A stretch of 64,000 nucleotides of DNA from JAFAHD01 sp963772515. Its GTDB lineage: Bacteria > Vulcanimicrobiota > Vulcanimicrobiia > Eremiobacterales > Eremiobacteraceae. The position numbers and the translations under genes are program-made. The notes beneath the pieces are model-generated. The model searched no databases, was not told the DNA's origin, and worked only from the letters and a program-made list of their open reading frames with translations. The DNA is taken from positions 930,001 through 994,000 of the forward strand of contig CAVYXC010000002.1 of NCBI GenBank assembly GCA_963772515.1, read 5' to 3'. Below, in pieces: positions 20,341-28,834 of this stretch; positions within the stretch are counted from its first letter, which is position 1; every line of letters starts with the position of its first letter.

Positions 20341-20852
20341 AACTCATGCTCACAACTCGGCAACGATTCGCTCGTAGGATTTCACCCTATGGGTCCGACC
20401 ACGTTGCCGCCGTCCATGGCGGAGCTCGACGCGAGCTTTGTGTTTGAGGGAGCGTATCGATCTCGCGGCTCTATGACGCTTGCCGAGCGCGCATCATATG
20501 GGTTGCGAGACGAACCGCAACCCTTCGTCGCCCACATGCGCTGTCGCGCCCTTGGTCCAGAGTTGGCACCGGTTTTCGCCGGTACCGCCGAGCACCGGCA
20601 GAATAGCTGCTTCGAGACCGCACGTCCCTTACTGCGCACGCAGGCATCGAGCCAGCTGGCCATTACGTGTCGCGAGATAGCGCCATCGCCACTTCGCCGA
20701 GCCGCGACGGCACAATGCAAGCCGCCGCGTCGTCAGCGGACCTCATCGAAGAATGATGTACCCATTCATTTTACGTTGCGGTTGAGTGATCGGATGGTGG
20801 AAGGCATTGTGCTCGCGGGCCGCATCTTTGCCGTCCGCCAAACCACAAGGGG
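20341..20852. other. Gap of about 500 bases with no convincing gene
   Basis: Between modC and the flagellar cassette. Open frames exist on both strands (20389-20862 plus, 20382-20720 minus), but neither translation has a recognisable domain, signal peptide or hydrophobic pattern, and the plus-strand one is Arg/Ser/Cys-rich like a chance frame. The region must hold the promoter of the export cassette, but I cannot point to a clear -35/-10 or sigma-28 box. Confidence 0.5.
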
Positions 20853-20858
20853 ATGTCG

Positions 20859-21602
20859 ATGATTGACGTAGACAAAGAGGTGGCGGGAGTCGCTGCTGAC
20901 CTCCGGCGCGCGGCGCTCGCCGGCGCGACGGGTGATGCGGTTGACCGTCAGGGCGGTGTTCTCGTCGACGCCGGTTTGCAGACTGGTGCTGAGCGATTTG
21001 TTCCTAACGCCGCACCGTTGGCGGTCGCCATCGATGGCCCAGGCTTTTTCGTCCTTCGAGACGGCGGGCAAACACTGTATAGCCGCCTCGGCGATTTTCG
21101 AATTGATACCGAGGGGCATCTCGTCGACGGCGCTGGTCGGGGTGTGTTAGGGATGCCGGCTGCCGGCGGGAACCAGCCGTTGCAACCTATCTGCGTGCCT
21201 CTGCCCGATCAACCGTCGAAGCGCTTTGTGTCGTATCGCATTGACGAGCAAGGTCGGTTGCTAGGCGTTGAACGGCACCAGCAAAAACGCACCGCACGCT
21301 TTCGAGAGACGATCGTACCGATAGCCCAACTCGCGCTTGCGACCTTCCCGGTACCGGAGCGTCTTCAGAGATCCGGCCAAGCGGTGTTCGTACCTACGCA
21401 GGCCGCGGGGAAGCCGACGCTAAGCGCGCCCGGCGATCGCGGAGCGGGTGGGTTGCGTCTTCACGTCGTCGCGGCCGGTGCGGTCGACCTCGAAGGGGAC
21501 CTCCGAAAGTTGTGGACCTTGAGACGTAGAGGCGAATTGGAAGTCGCGCTCGCAAGCGCCGCCGACGATTGTGTGCGCACAGCTCTGGGGCTCGTCCGAT
21601 GA
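20859..21602 (+). CDS. Flagellar hook/rod-like protein (FlgE/F/G family, divergent)
   Basis: 247 residues. Residues 55-105 match the conserved core of flagellar rod and hook proteins: PLAVAIDGPGFFVLRDGG, then LYSRLGDFRIDTEGHLVDGAGRGVLG. In a flagellum such proteins polymerise into the axial rod or hook outside the inner membrane. The standard N-terminal rod signature (ANNIANANT-like) and the C-terminal coiled segment are not seen, so this is a divergent or shortened member. Start ATG 20859 has AAGGGG at good spacing; ATG 20853 is in frame just upstream. The stop overlaps the next gene. Confidence 0.7.
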   Translation: MIDVDKEVAGVAADLRRAALAGATGDAVDRQGGVLVDAGLQTGAERFVPNAAPLAVAIDGPGFFVLRDGGQTLYSRLGDFRIDTEGHLVDGAGRGVLGMPAAGGNQPLQPICVPLPDQPSKRFVSYRIDEQGRLLGVERHQQKRTARFRETIVPIAQLALATFPVPERLQRSGQAVFVPTQAAGKPTLSAPGDRGAGGLRLHVVAAGAVDLEGDLRKLWTLRRRGELEVALASAADDCVRTALGLVR

Positions 21603-22354
21603 CGTTGCGCGCCGGCGCACGAGTTCGTCTACCTTCGTGGCGCAAAGGTGCGAGGCGTCAGCCTGCCCGAGTCGACCGCGGCCCGTTGCTTCTTGGCCGA
21701 ATTGGACGAGCCGTCGCCTCTCGTGCACCGGAGTTCTTGCGCAGCGATACCGAGGTCACGCTTAGTCCGTTGCAGCGCCGGTTTGTCTCATGCAATGGTG
21801 CGCGTCGGGCTTGGCGGCACGAGGAGGACGACCGCGTCGTCTGGTGCGTCGCAGATGAAGAATCGCAACGCGCGCTGTTGGAGTGGGTGTTAGATGGGCC
21901 CGGGGCCGTCGTACCTACTGCGGTCGAAAAGACGATTGTGGCCGAATGCATCGAGCGGTTATTGTCGGGGTCGGCTGGATCGTGGACCGAAGCGGATCAG
22001 CACGAAATCGACGATGAGGAGGCGTGGCATGGCGTCCTCAATCTGCGCGGCCCTTCGGCGGCCGCACGACTTGAGCTGCATGTCCGTGCCGACGCCGAAG
22101 CGGCCGTTGGAGCAGCACCGCACGTCGATGATGTGCCGCTCAGCCTTGAAGGGCGCTTAGCGCCATTTCGCGTGACGATCGGCGATCTCGCACACTTGCG
22201 GCAAGGATCATCGTTGGCCATGAGTATCGCGACGACTGCGCCGCCGGCCCTCTTGTGCCTCACGGGTGGCCCAGCCATGTCCGGCACTCTCGGTGTCGTG
22301 AATGGCTGTCGTGCAATCCGCCTGAGCGGTGACCTGAAGAGAACGCCCATATGA
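21599..22354 (+). CDS. SpoA-domain C-ring protein (FliM/YscQ-like)
   Basis: 251 residues. The C-terminal 80 residues (DVPLSLEGRLAPFRVTIGDL, LRQGSSLAMSI, then a final GVVNGCRAIRLSG) resemble the SpoA domain that builds the cytoplasmic C-ring or sorting platform of flagella and type III secretion systems. The N-terminal 160 residues show no chemotaxis-interaction motif of classical FliM and are hard to place, so a YscQ-like role is as likely. Overlaps both neighbours by four bases, and it sits exactly before fliN, as expected for a two-SpoA-protein ring. Confidence 0.65.
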   Translation: MTLRAGARVRLPSWRKGARRQPARVDRGPLLLGRIGRAVASRAPEFLRSDTEVTLSPLQRRFVSCNGARRAWRHEEDDRVVWCVADEESQRALLEWVLDGPGAVVPTAVEKTIVAECIERLLSGSAGSWTEADQHEIDDEEAWHGVLNLRGPSAAARLELHVRADAEAAVGAAPHVDDVPLSLEGRLAPFRVTIGDLAHLRQGSSLAMSIATTAPPALLCLTGGPAMSGTLGVVNGCRAIRLSGDLKRTPI

Positions 22355-22629
22355 ACGCCACTCCACCGCTTACGCTTGCATCCCTTGGCGACATCGAAGT
22401 TACTGTGTCGGTTTCTGTGGGACGTGCTCGTTGCAGCGTGAGCGAGGTTCTGGCGTTCGCTGAAGGGACGATCGTTCCGCTGGGAGTCGGTGCGGATGCG
22501 CCCGTTGAGCTGATGGTCAACGGGGTGGTCGTTGCGACTGGAGACATCGTCGAGCTCGACGATGGAACGTTGGCGATCGAAGTGCGCGCCGTCTATGCCA
22601 GCGGGACTGGACAAGGAGACCAGCAGTGA
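22351..22629 (+). CDS. fliN: Flagellar motor switch/sorting protein FliN
   Basis: 92 residues, a single SpoA domain: LASLGDIEVTVSVSVGRARC, then V-L-A-F-A-E-G-T-I-V-P-L, PVELMVNGVVVATGDIVE and AIEVRAVY. It forms the lower C-ring and docks export substrates and, where present, the FliH-FliI ATPase complex. The usual N-terminal extension of FliN is missing. Start overlaps the upstream stop (ATGA), and its stop overlaps fliP (GTGA), indicating translational coupling. Confidence 0.88.
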   Translation: MNATPPLTLASLGDIEVTVSVSVGRARCSVSEVLAFAEGTIVPLGVGADAPVELMVNGVVVATGDIVELDDGTLAIEVRAVYASGTGQGDQQ

Positions 22630-23303
22630 GCGGCTGGTATCACCCTGCGCTCTCGGCCTCAGGGGCGTCGCCGCTGGACCTCCTGATGGTGTTGTTCGGA
22701 CTCAGCCTCGTGCCGCTGCTCGCGATTTCGACGACGTCCTTTACCCGCATCGTCGTCGTGCTCGGGTTGCTGCGTGCTTCGCTCGGCACGCCTGGGCTCC
22801 CACCGAATTCGGTGATCGCCGCGCTTGCGGTCATGCTCAGCCTGGTGATCATGTCGCCGACGCTCACTCACATCCGCGCTGAAGCCGTCACGCCCTACAT
22901 GCATCACAAGATCTCGGCGAGTACGGCGCTCCAGCGCGGCTCTGACGTGCTCAAGCGCTTCATGTTGCGGCAGACGCGAGCCTCCGATGTACGGATGTTC
23001 GAACGCTATGCGCGATCTGGTTCCGAGCCGGGTACCGGGAATCAGGAACTACGCCAGGACCCGCCGATCTCGATTGTGGCTCCTGCGTTCATGATAAGCG
23101 AGCTGCGAGCGGCATTCGCGATGGGTTTTGCTTTTGCGCTGCCATTTGCGGCGATCGACATCGTGGTCGCTGCCGTCATGATGTCTCTCGGCATGTTCAT
23201 GGTCTCGCCGACGACGATCGCTTTGCCCATCAAATTGTTGCTCTTCGTGGTCTCGGACGGCTGGACTATCGTCTGCGGTGCGCTCATACAGTCCTTTCGG
23301 TGA
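22626..23303 (+). CDS. fliP: Flagellar export apparatus protein FliP
   Basis: Core gate subunit; in known systems five FliP assemble with FliQ and FliR into the export pore. 225 residues. Characteristic blocks: LVPLLAISTTSFTRIVVVL, LRASLGTPGLPPNSVIAALA, then the soluble loop with KRFMLRQTR, and PISIVAPAFMISELRAAFA with the C-terminal membrane segments ending DGWTIVCGALIQSF. No long N-terminal signal peptide is evident. GTG start overlaps fliN. Confidence 0.95.
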   Translation: MSGWYHPALSASGASPLDLLMVLFGLSLVPLLAISTTSFTRIVVVLGLLRASLGTPGLPPNSVIAALAVMLSLVIMSPTLTHIRAEAVTPYMHHKISASTALQRGSDVLKRFMLRQTRASDVRMFERYARSGSEPGTGNQELRQDPPISIVAPAFMISELRAAFAMGFAFALPFAAIDIVVAAVMMSLGMFMVSPTTIALPIKLLLFVVSDGWTIVCGALIQSFR

Positions 23304-23307
23304 CATC

Positions 23308-23577
23308 GTGGAACACACTGCGGCGCAGCTGATGGCACATGCGCTGGAAACGGCACTCCTGATATCGGTTCCATTGGTCGGGGCGATCGCTGTGACCGGC
23401 GTCTTCACCGGAGCCATCCAAACGATCGTGCAAGTGCAAGATCAAAACATCGCTTTTCTACCCAAACTTCTTGTCGTGGCCCTCCTCGTCACGATAGCGG
23501 GAGCGCCCGCGTTGATGCTCTTGGTACGGCTGTTTTCCTTGGTTGCCGCCGGGATTCCGCGCCTCCTCGGCATCTAA
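23308..23577 (+). CDS. fliQ: Flagellar export apparatus protein FliQ
   Basis: 89 residues, two transmembrane helices (ALLISVPLVGAIAVTGVFTG and LPKLLVVALLVTIAGAPALM) separated by the conserved IQTIVQVQDQNIAFLPK turn. Forms the export gate together with FliP and FliR. GTG 23308, four bases after the fliP stop, gives the family-typical N-terminus; the frame is open further upstream into fliP. Confidence 0.93.
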   Translation: MEHTAAQLMAHALETALLISVPLVGAIAVTGVFTGAIQTIVQVQDQNIAFLPKLLVVALLVTIAGAPALMLLVRLFSLVAAGIPRLLGI

Positions 23578-23578
23578 G

Positions 23579-24295
23579 GTGTGGTTGCCATCATCGGACT
23601 TCGCTTTCGCGGTCGCACTCGCAGCGAGCGTAGCCCTCGCAGCGACCGTGCCTTTAGCGACTGCAAACACCGTTCCGGGAATCGTCCGGCTTGCGCTCGC
23701 TCTCGCGATGACGCCGCTATGCGCCGCGCATTTGCCCAGCGCACCCCATTCGAACGCTGAGCTCATCGAACAGACCTGCATCGCAGCGAGCTTAGGTGCC
23801 ACGCTCGGACTGAGCGCCACGATCATCGCGTCGGCGGCCGCTGCGGCTGGTTCGCTTATCGATCATGCCGTCGCCGGAGGTCTTTCAGGAGGTCAAGACG
23901 GTGGCGACGGAACGGGCCCATTCGCACTGCTGCTGCCTCTTGGGTTTAGCTACGCCTTGTGCTCGGTTGGCGCACTCGACCGGTTGATGATGGGTGTCGC
24001 AGCCCTCGGCTCAGCCCTCGCCATACAGGCGAGCACCGGCGGCGTTGTGGGATTAGCTAGGGTCGCATGCGAGGCTGCGACCGTGCTCGCTCTGCCGCCG
24101 TTGTTCGCCAACGCGCTCGCGACGATGGTGTCTGGAATGGTCGCGCGAGTCGTTCCGAGATCAAGCGGAATGTTGTTGGTACCCGCGCTCGGTTCGCCCC
24201 TCGCGGTCTGCACGGTTCTAGCCGGCGTGGGGTCGACAATGGTCCTGCTGCGCGATCTCGCTTTGGCGACAGGGCACGCGGCGCGACATCTGTGA
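23579..24295 (+). CDS. fliR: Flagellar export apparatus protein FliR
   Basis: 238 residues from GTG 23579, immediately after fliQ. Six to seven hydrophobic segments in the FliR pattern: LALALAMTPLCAAHLP, GATLGLSATIIASAAAAAGS, a Gly/Asp-rich loop, then FALLLPLGFSYALCS and a C-terminal helix pair. Part of the FliPQR gate. Sequence is divergent, and identification rests on topology plus position between fliQ and flhB. Stop overlaps flhB (GTGA). Confidence 0.85.
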   Translation: MWLPSSDFAFAVALAASVALAATVPLATANTVPGIVRLALALAMTPLCAAHLPSAPHSNAELIEQTCIAASLGATLGLSATIIASAAAAAGSLIDHAVAGGLSGGQDGGDGTGPFALLLPLGFSYALCSVGALDRLMMGVAALGSALAIQASTGGVVGLARVACEAATVLALPPLFANALATMVSGMVARVVPRSSGMLLVPALGSPLAVCTVLAGVGSTMVLLRDLALATGHAARHL

Positions 24296-25356
24296 GCCAC
24301 GGCGAACGAACAGAATCGCCGACACCGAGGCGCCTGGCTAAGGCGCGCGGCGAAGGTCGATGGGCGCACAGCACGTACGCGTCGGCAGCGCTTGCGGTCG
24401 TCATCTGCATCGTACCGGTGTTGGGGGCGTATCACGCGATCGCGAGCTGGCATGACGTCAGCCGAGCGACTGCGCTCATGGCACTCGGCATGCAGAGCGG
24501 GCATCTTTCGCCGCTCCTGGTCGAGCAAACGTGGCTGCGCTGGAAAACGGGTTGGCTGATCGTCGCCGCGACCTGGGCGGCCGCGTGCATCGCCGCGACG
24601 CTGTCGTCCGCAGCTAGCGGAGCTCTCGGCGCTTCCTTTGCGGCGATTCGTCCGCGCCTCGACAGGCTCTCCTGGGCTGCGGGCGTGCGCCAGCTGCTGG
24701 GCTTCGAAGGCGTCTATTCCGTCACGTTCGCCATTGGCGCCACGATTGCGATTCTATGGGCTGCGTGGCCTGCAGTGCCTGACCTGATGGCGCTTGCGCG
24801 AGCTTCGTCGCTTCAGGCGATGGTCGCAATTTTCGAAGGGGTGCTCTTCCACGTATGGTGGCGCGTGTGCGCGACGATGTTGGTGTTCGCGATGTTCGAT
24901 GTTATTCGAACCCGCCGCCGCACGATGCGGATGCTGCGGATGTCCGTCCACGAGGTTCGCGAGGAGCGCGCCGAGGCGGAGGGCCGGCCAGAGGCTCGCG
25001 CCCGTCGACAAGCGTCTGTCAAGTCAGCTCGGGACGTGCGCGTCGGAGCGATTCGCAAGGCGACCGCCGTCATCGCCAACCCTACGCATGTTGCAGTGGC
25101 GCTGCGCTACGCCCCGCCGCGCGTCGACGTGCCGGTCGTCGTCTCACGCGGCGCCGATCTCGCCGCGATTCTGGTGCGTTCCCTGGCGGTTCTCAACGAC
25201 ATTCCGGTCATCGAATCACCGGAGCTCGCACGCACGTTGTTCGCGCGGGCGGCGTTGGGTGAGCCGATCCCCGAAGAGTGCTATGCCGCGGTCGCCGCTA
25301 TTTTCGCCCTACTCCTTCAGACGCGAGGCCGACTGCTCGGCGACGAGCGCGGATGA
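24292..25356 (+). CDS. flhB: Flagellar export switch protein FlhB
   Basis: 354 residues. It switches substrate specificity between rod/hook and filament export. Hallmarks are the N-terminal ERTESPTPRRLAKAR block, four membrane segments (about residues 30-50, 80-105, 140-165, 185-205), the cytoplasmic linker ending RKATAVIANPTHVAVAL with the self-cleavage site N263-P-T-H, and the autocleaved C-terminal domain (GADLAAILVRSLAVLNDIPV). GTG start overlaps fliR, and the stop overlaps flhA. Confidence 0.96.
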   Translation: MSHGERTESPTPRRLAKARGEGRWAHSTYASAALAVVICIVPVLGAYHAIASWHDVSRATALMALGMQSGHLSPLLVEQTWLRWKTGWLIVAATWAAACIAATLSSAASGALGASFAAIRPRLDRLSWAAGVRQLLGFEGVYSVTFAIGATIAILWAAWPAVPDLMALARASSLQAMVAIFEGVLFHVWWRVCATMLVFAMFDVIRTRRRTMRMLRMSVHEVREERAEAEGRPEARARRQASVKSARDVRVGAIRKATAVIANPTHVAVALRYAPPRVDVPVVVSRGADLAAILVRSLAVLNDIPVIESPELARTLFARAALGEPIPEECYAAVAAIFALLLQTRGRLLGDERG

Positions 25357-27407
25357 CAGCGCCGAGATCTGCGGCGGGCGCCGCCTTTGCCGTCGCAGTG
25401 CTGGCGATCATAGCGATGCTTATCGTACCGCTGCCGCCGTGGCTGCTCGACATTCTCTTGGCGCTCGATATCATGGGGGCAGCCGCGGTACTTGTCGTCG
25501 CGCTTACCCTCCGAGAAGCGCTGGAGTTCGCCACGTTTCCGACGCTGCTGCTGGTGGCGACGCTTTTCCGGCTCAGCCTCGACGTGTCGGCGACCCGACT
25601 CATCCTCACACAGGGCGGCGAACCCGGCGGGGTCGGCACCGTAATTCCGGCTTTCGGCGATTTCGTCATGCGGGGCAGTGTTGTAGTCGGCTTGCTCATG
25701 TTCGTGATTCTCATCGTGGTGCAGCTCGTCGTGGTCACGAACGGAGCTCAACGCGTCGCGGAGGTGGCGGCGCGCTTCACCTTGGATGCGATGCCGGGCA
25801 AACAGATGGCCGTTGACGCCGACCTTCACGCGGGCATCATAGACGCGGCCGACGCCAAACTCAAACGCGCATCGATCCAGGCCGAGGCGGACTTCTATGG
25901 AGCGATGGACGGTGCGGGTAAATTCGTACGCGGTGATGCGATCGCGGCGCTGATCATCGTTGGCGTTAACGTCGTCGCGGGCATCGGAATCGGCGTCGTC
26001 AGCAAACACATGGATATCTCCCTCGCCACTTCGACGTTCACGCTGCTCTCCGTCGGCAACGCCCTGGTCACGACAGTCCCGGCGTTCTTGCTCTCGACCG
26101 CGATGGGAGTCATCGTGACGCGCGCGTCATCGGAGCAAAGTCTCGGCGAGGATCTGTTACGGCAAGCCATCTCGCATCCGGCTGCGCTGCGCACGGTCGG
26201 CGCATCGATGCTCGGCCTAGCACTCGTTCCAGGCCTGCCGCATGTGGCGTTCGGTGTGTTGGGAGTGCTGGGACTTGTCGGCGGGAACGCTGCGCAACGC
26301 GCTGACCAGTCGCGTCGGACGGCGGCTTTGGCCAGCGAACGGCAGCGGCGTCGTGCCGACGCAAGCAAACCTGAGGGTGCGGTGACGCTGCTGGGCGTCG
26401 AACAGCTGGGGATCGACCTCGGCGAAGCGCTGCTTCCGCTTCTGGATGAGCCGGCCGGGACTGCTTTGTTGCAGCGAATAGGCGGGCTACGGCGGGCGTT
26501 GGCCCTTGAACTCGGCATCGTGCTGCCCGGCGTCCACGTCAAAGACGACCTTCGGCTGCCAGACCGATGTTTCGCCATCCGAGTGCGTGACCGGGTCGTC
26601 ACTCGCGGCCAATTGCATGCCGACCGCGCGCTCTTCGTCGGCACGCCCGCTGCACTTTCGCAGCTGCGCGGTGAAGCGGTCGAAGATCCAGTGACGGGCT
26701 ATGATGCCAAGTGGGTGCCGTCCGACGAACGTCCGCAAGCCAGTGCCGAAGCGATCAGCGTCGATCCTATCGCGGTGTTGACGAGCAAGCTAGGTATGGT
26801 GGCGCGCGAGCACGCCGCGACGTTGCTCGGACGGCAAGAAGTGCAATGGCTCTTGGATCATGTGCGTCGCGTCAACCCCGCCGCCATCAAAGGCGTCGTA
26901 CCGGAACTCGTCGGCCTCGGTCTTGTGCAGCGCGTGCTTCAGCATCTGGCGCGCGAACGGGTCTCGATCCGAGATCTGGTCGCGATTCTCGAGACGATCG
27001 CAGACGAGGCCGAGCGCACCAAAGATGTCGCGTCGATCGGCGAGGCGGTTCGGCGGCGGCTCGCGTCAGCCATTTGCGCGTCGCTCAGCGACTCCGCCGG
27101 TGTGATCGGCGCGGTGGCGCTCTCGACAAGCGCGGAAGCTGCATTGTCGGCCGCGATTATCATGACCGAACGGGGCATAGGATTCGGCCTTGAACCAAAC
27201 GCTGCTTCGGCCCTGGCGACGTCGCTGCACAGGGCGCTGGAAAGCGCTCAGCCGGCGGCGCTTATCTGCGCGCCCAGCCTTCGCTTGCCGCTCGCTCGAT
27301 TCGTCGAATTATGCGGTGCGCGCATCTGCGTCTTGAGTCTCGCTGAAATCGCACCGGGTTTCGCGGTCGAGATCAAAGCGACCATCGAGCAGCCGGAATT
27401 GTCGTAA
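25353..27407 (+). CDS. flhA: Flagellar export apparatus protein FlhA
   Basis: 684 residues. It forms the nonameric export ring below the gate. N-terminal half: eight hydrophobic segments including the strongly conserved FPTLLLVATLFRLSLDVSAT and the FHIPEP-type block TLDAMPGKQMAVDADLHAG. C-terminal half: the soluble domain with LGVEQLGIDLG, EDPVTGYDAKWV, and LARERVSIRDLVAILETIAD. Last gene of the cassette. A 120-base gap separates it from secD. Confidence 0.96.
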   Translation: MTAPRSAAGAAFAVAVLAIIAMLIVPLPPWLLDILLALDIMGAAAVLVVALTLREALEFATFPTLLLVATLFRLSLDVSATRLILTQGGEPGGVGTVIPAFGDFVMRGSVVVGLLMFVILIVVQLVVVTNGAQRVAEVAARFTLDAMPGKQMAVDADLHAGIIDAADAKLKRASIQAEADFYGAMDGAGKFVRGDAIAALIIVGVNVVAGIGIGVVSKHMDISLATSTFTLLSVGNALVTTVPAFLLSTAMGVIVTRASSEQSLGEDLLRQAISHPAALRTVGASMLGLALVPGLPHVAFGVLGVLGLVGGNAAQRADQSRRTAALASERQRRRADASKPEGAVTLLGVEQLGIDLGEALLPLLDEPAGTALLQRIGGLRRALALELGIVLPGVHVKDDLRLPDRCFAIRVRDRVVTRGQLHADRALFVGTPAALSQLRGEAVEDPVTGYDAKWVPSDERPQASAEAISVDPIAVLTSKLGMVAREHAATLLGRQEVQWLLDHVRRVNPAAIKGVVPELVGLGLVQRVLQHLARERVSIRDLVAILETIADEAERTKDVASIGEAVRRRLASAICASLSDSAGVIGAVALSTSAEAALSAAIIMTERGIGFGLEPNAASALATSLHRALESAQPAALICAPSLRLPLARFVELCGARICVLSLAEIAPGFAVEIKATIEQPELS

Positions 27408-27526
27408 ACCGCCCGTCCGCTTGCGCGTGTCGCGGCAGGACGCCCCTGCCCGCCAGCGTGAATAAGGGTTGCCACTGCGGCTGGCGAATCGCTCTGGGCC
27501 GCATTTTCGCGTCCTGAAAGGCCCCG

Positions 27527-28825
27527 ATGTTCTGGTTTCGCTGGAAGAACCCGATTAAACTTGCCATCATCCTCGCGATATGCGTCGGATGCTATTTCGC
27601 GTTCAGCCCGCTGCAGCAGAAGCTCAAACTCGGACTCGATCTCCAGGGCGGTCTGCGCGCGCTCGTCCAGCTCGAGCCCACGGACACGGTGCCCAAAATC
27701 ACCCCGGACATCCTCAACGAAGAGCTGCTCGTCTTGCAACAGCGCCTCGGCGGCCTCGGCGTCAGCGAGCTTACATTCGAAAAGGTAGGCGCCGATCGCA
27801 TCAACATCGAGATGCCCGGTTTGCGAAATCCCGAGCAGGCGATCGCATTGATACGCCAAGCGGCCGTCCTCGAGATGCGCCCTCTGACCGCGGAGCAGAC
27901 CGCGCGCGCATACGCTTCGCTGCAGGGACAACCGGACAAGAGCTACGCGCAAAGCGGCGCGTACAAAGACTCTGGAGCTCCGATCATCACTGGCGCCGAC
28001 ATGTCCAGCGCTACCGCCGGCATTTCGCAAATCGGCACCCAGCAAGTGGTCAATTTCACCCTCAATGCCGCCGGTGCGAAGAAGTTCTACGATTGGACCA
28101 GCAAGAACATCGGCAAGCCGTTGCCGATCTTCCTCGACAAGCAGTTCATCTCAGGTCCCACCATCCAGTCCGCCATCAGCTCCAGCGGCCAGATCACAGG
28201 CAATTTCACGCAGCAGGAAGCGGTGACGCTCGCCAACGAGTTGAGCGCCGGCGCGCTAAAGGTTCCCACCAAGATCATCGAGATCGAGAACGTCGGCCCC
28301 ACGCTCGGCCAGATCGATCTGCAGAAGTCGCTCGTCGCCTCGCTCGTCGGCTTAGCGGTCGTCCTGCTGTTCATGCTAGCCTTTTACCGCTTGCCCGGGT
28401 TCTTGGCCGACATCGCGCTCGTCGTCTACTGCTTCATGATGCTCGCCTACGTGGTGATGGTCGGCGTCGTTCTTACGTTGCCAGGCATCGCAGGCTTCGT
28501 GCTGTCGATCGGTATGGCGGTTGATGCGAACGTGCTGATCTTCGAACGGCTCAAGGAAGAGCTGTGGGCCGGCCGCACCACGCGTGCGGCGGTCACTGTC
28601 GGCTTCAAGCGTGCGTTTTGGACGGTTTTCGATTCCCACGTCACGACGATCGTCGGTGCGCTTGTGCTCTATGCGTTGGGCACCGGAACCGTCAAGGGCT
28701 TCGCGTTCACGCTGCTCTGGGGCACCGTGTTCTCGCTGTTCACCGCCGTCTATATCACGCGCGCGTTCATGGATGCCGTCGTCGACAGCGACGTCGCTAC
28801 CGCGCCGGCCGTGTACGGAGCGTAG
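27527..28825 (+). CDS. secD: Protein translocase subunit SecD
   Basis: RND-family partner of SecYEG that pulls secreted proteins to the outside using the proton gradient. 432 residues: N-terminal helix, then LGLDLQGGLR (the SecD D1 motif), a periplasmic domain, and five C-terminal helices with AVDANVLIFERLKEEL, the conserved transmembrane-4/5 motif. GAAAGG precedes ATG 27527. Followed at once by secF. Confidence 0.96.
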   Translation: MFWFRWKNPIKLAIILAICVGCYFAFSPLQQKLKLGLDLQGGLRALVQLEPTDTVPKITPDILNEELLVLQQRLGGLGVSELTFEKVGADRINIEMPGLRNPEQAIALIRQAAVLEMRPLTAEQTARAYASLQGQPDKSYAQSGAYKDSGAPIITGADMSSATAGISQIGTQQVVNFTLNAAGAKKFYDWTSKNIGKPLPIFLDKQFISGPTIQSAISSSGQITGNFTQQEAVTLANELSAGALKVPTKIIEIENVGPTLGQIDLQKSLVASLVGLAVVLLFMLAFYRLPGFLADIALVVYCFMMLAYVVMVGVVLTLPGIAGFVLSIGMAVDANVLIFERLKEELWAGRTTRAAVTVGFKRAFWTVFDSHVTTIVGALVLYALGTGTVKGFAFTLLWGTVFSLFTAVYITRAFMDAVVDSDVATAPAVYGA

Positions 28826-28834
28826 AGCAGCGCG

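Noticed and set aside
20389..20862. 157-codon plus-strand frame before the flagellar cassette
   Set aside because: No domain, signal peptide or ribosome binding site; Arg/Ser/Cys-rich chance composition. Recorded only as a gap.
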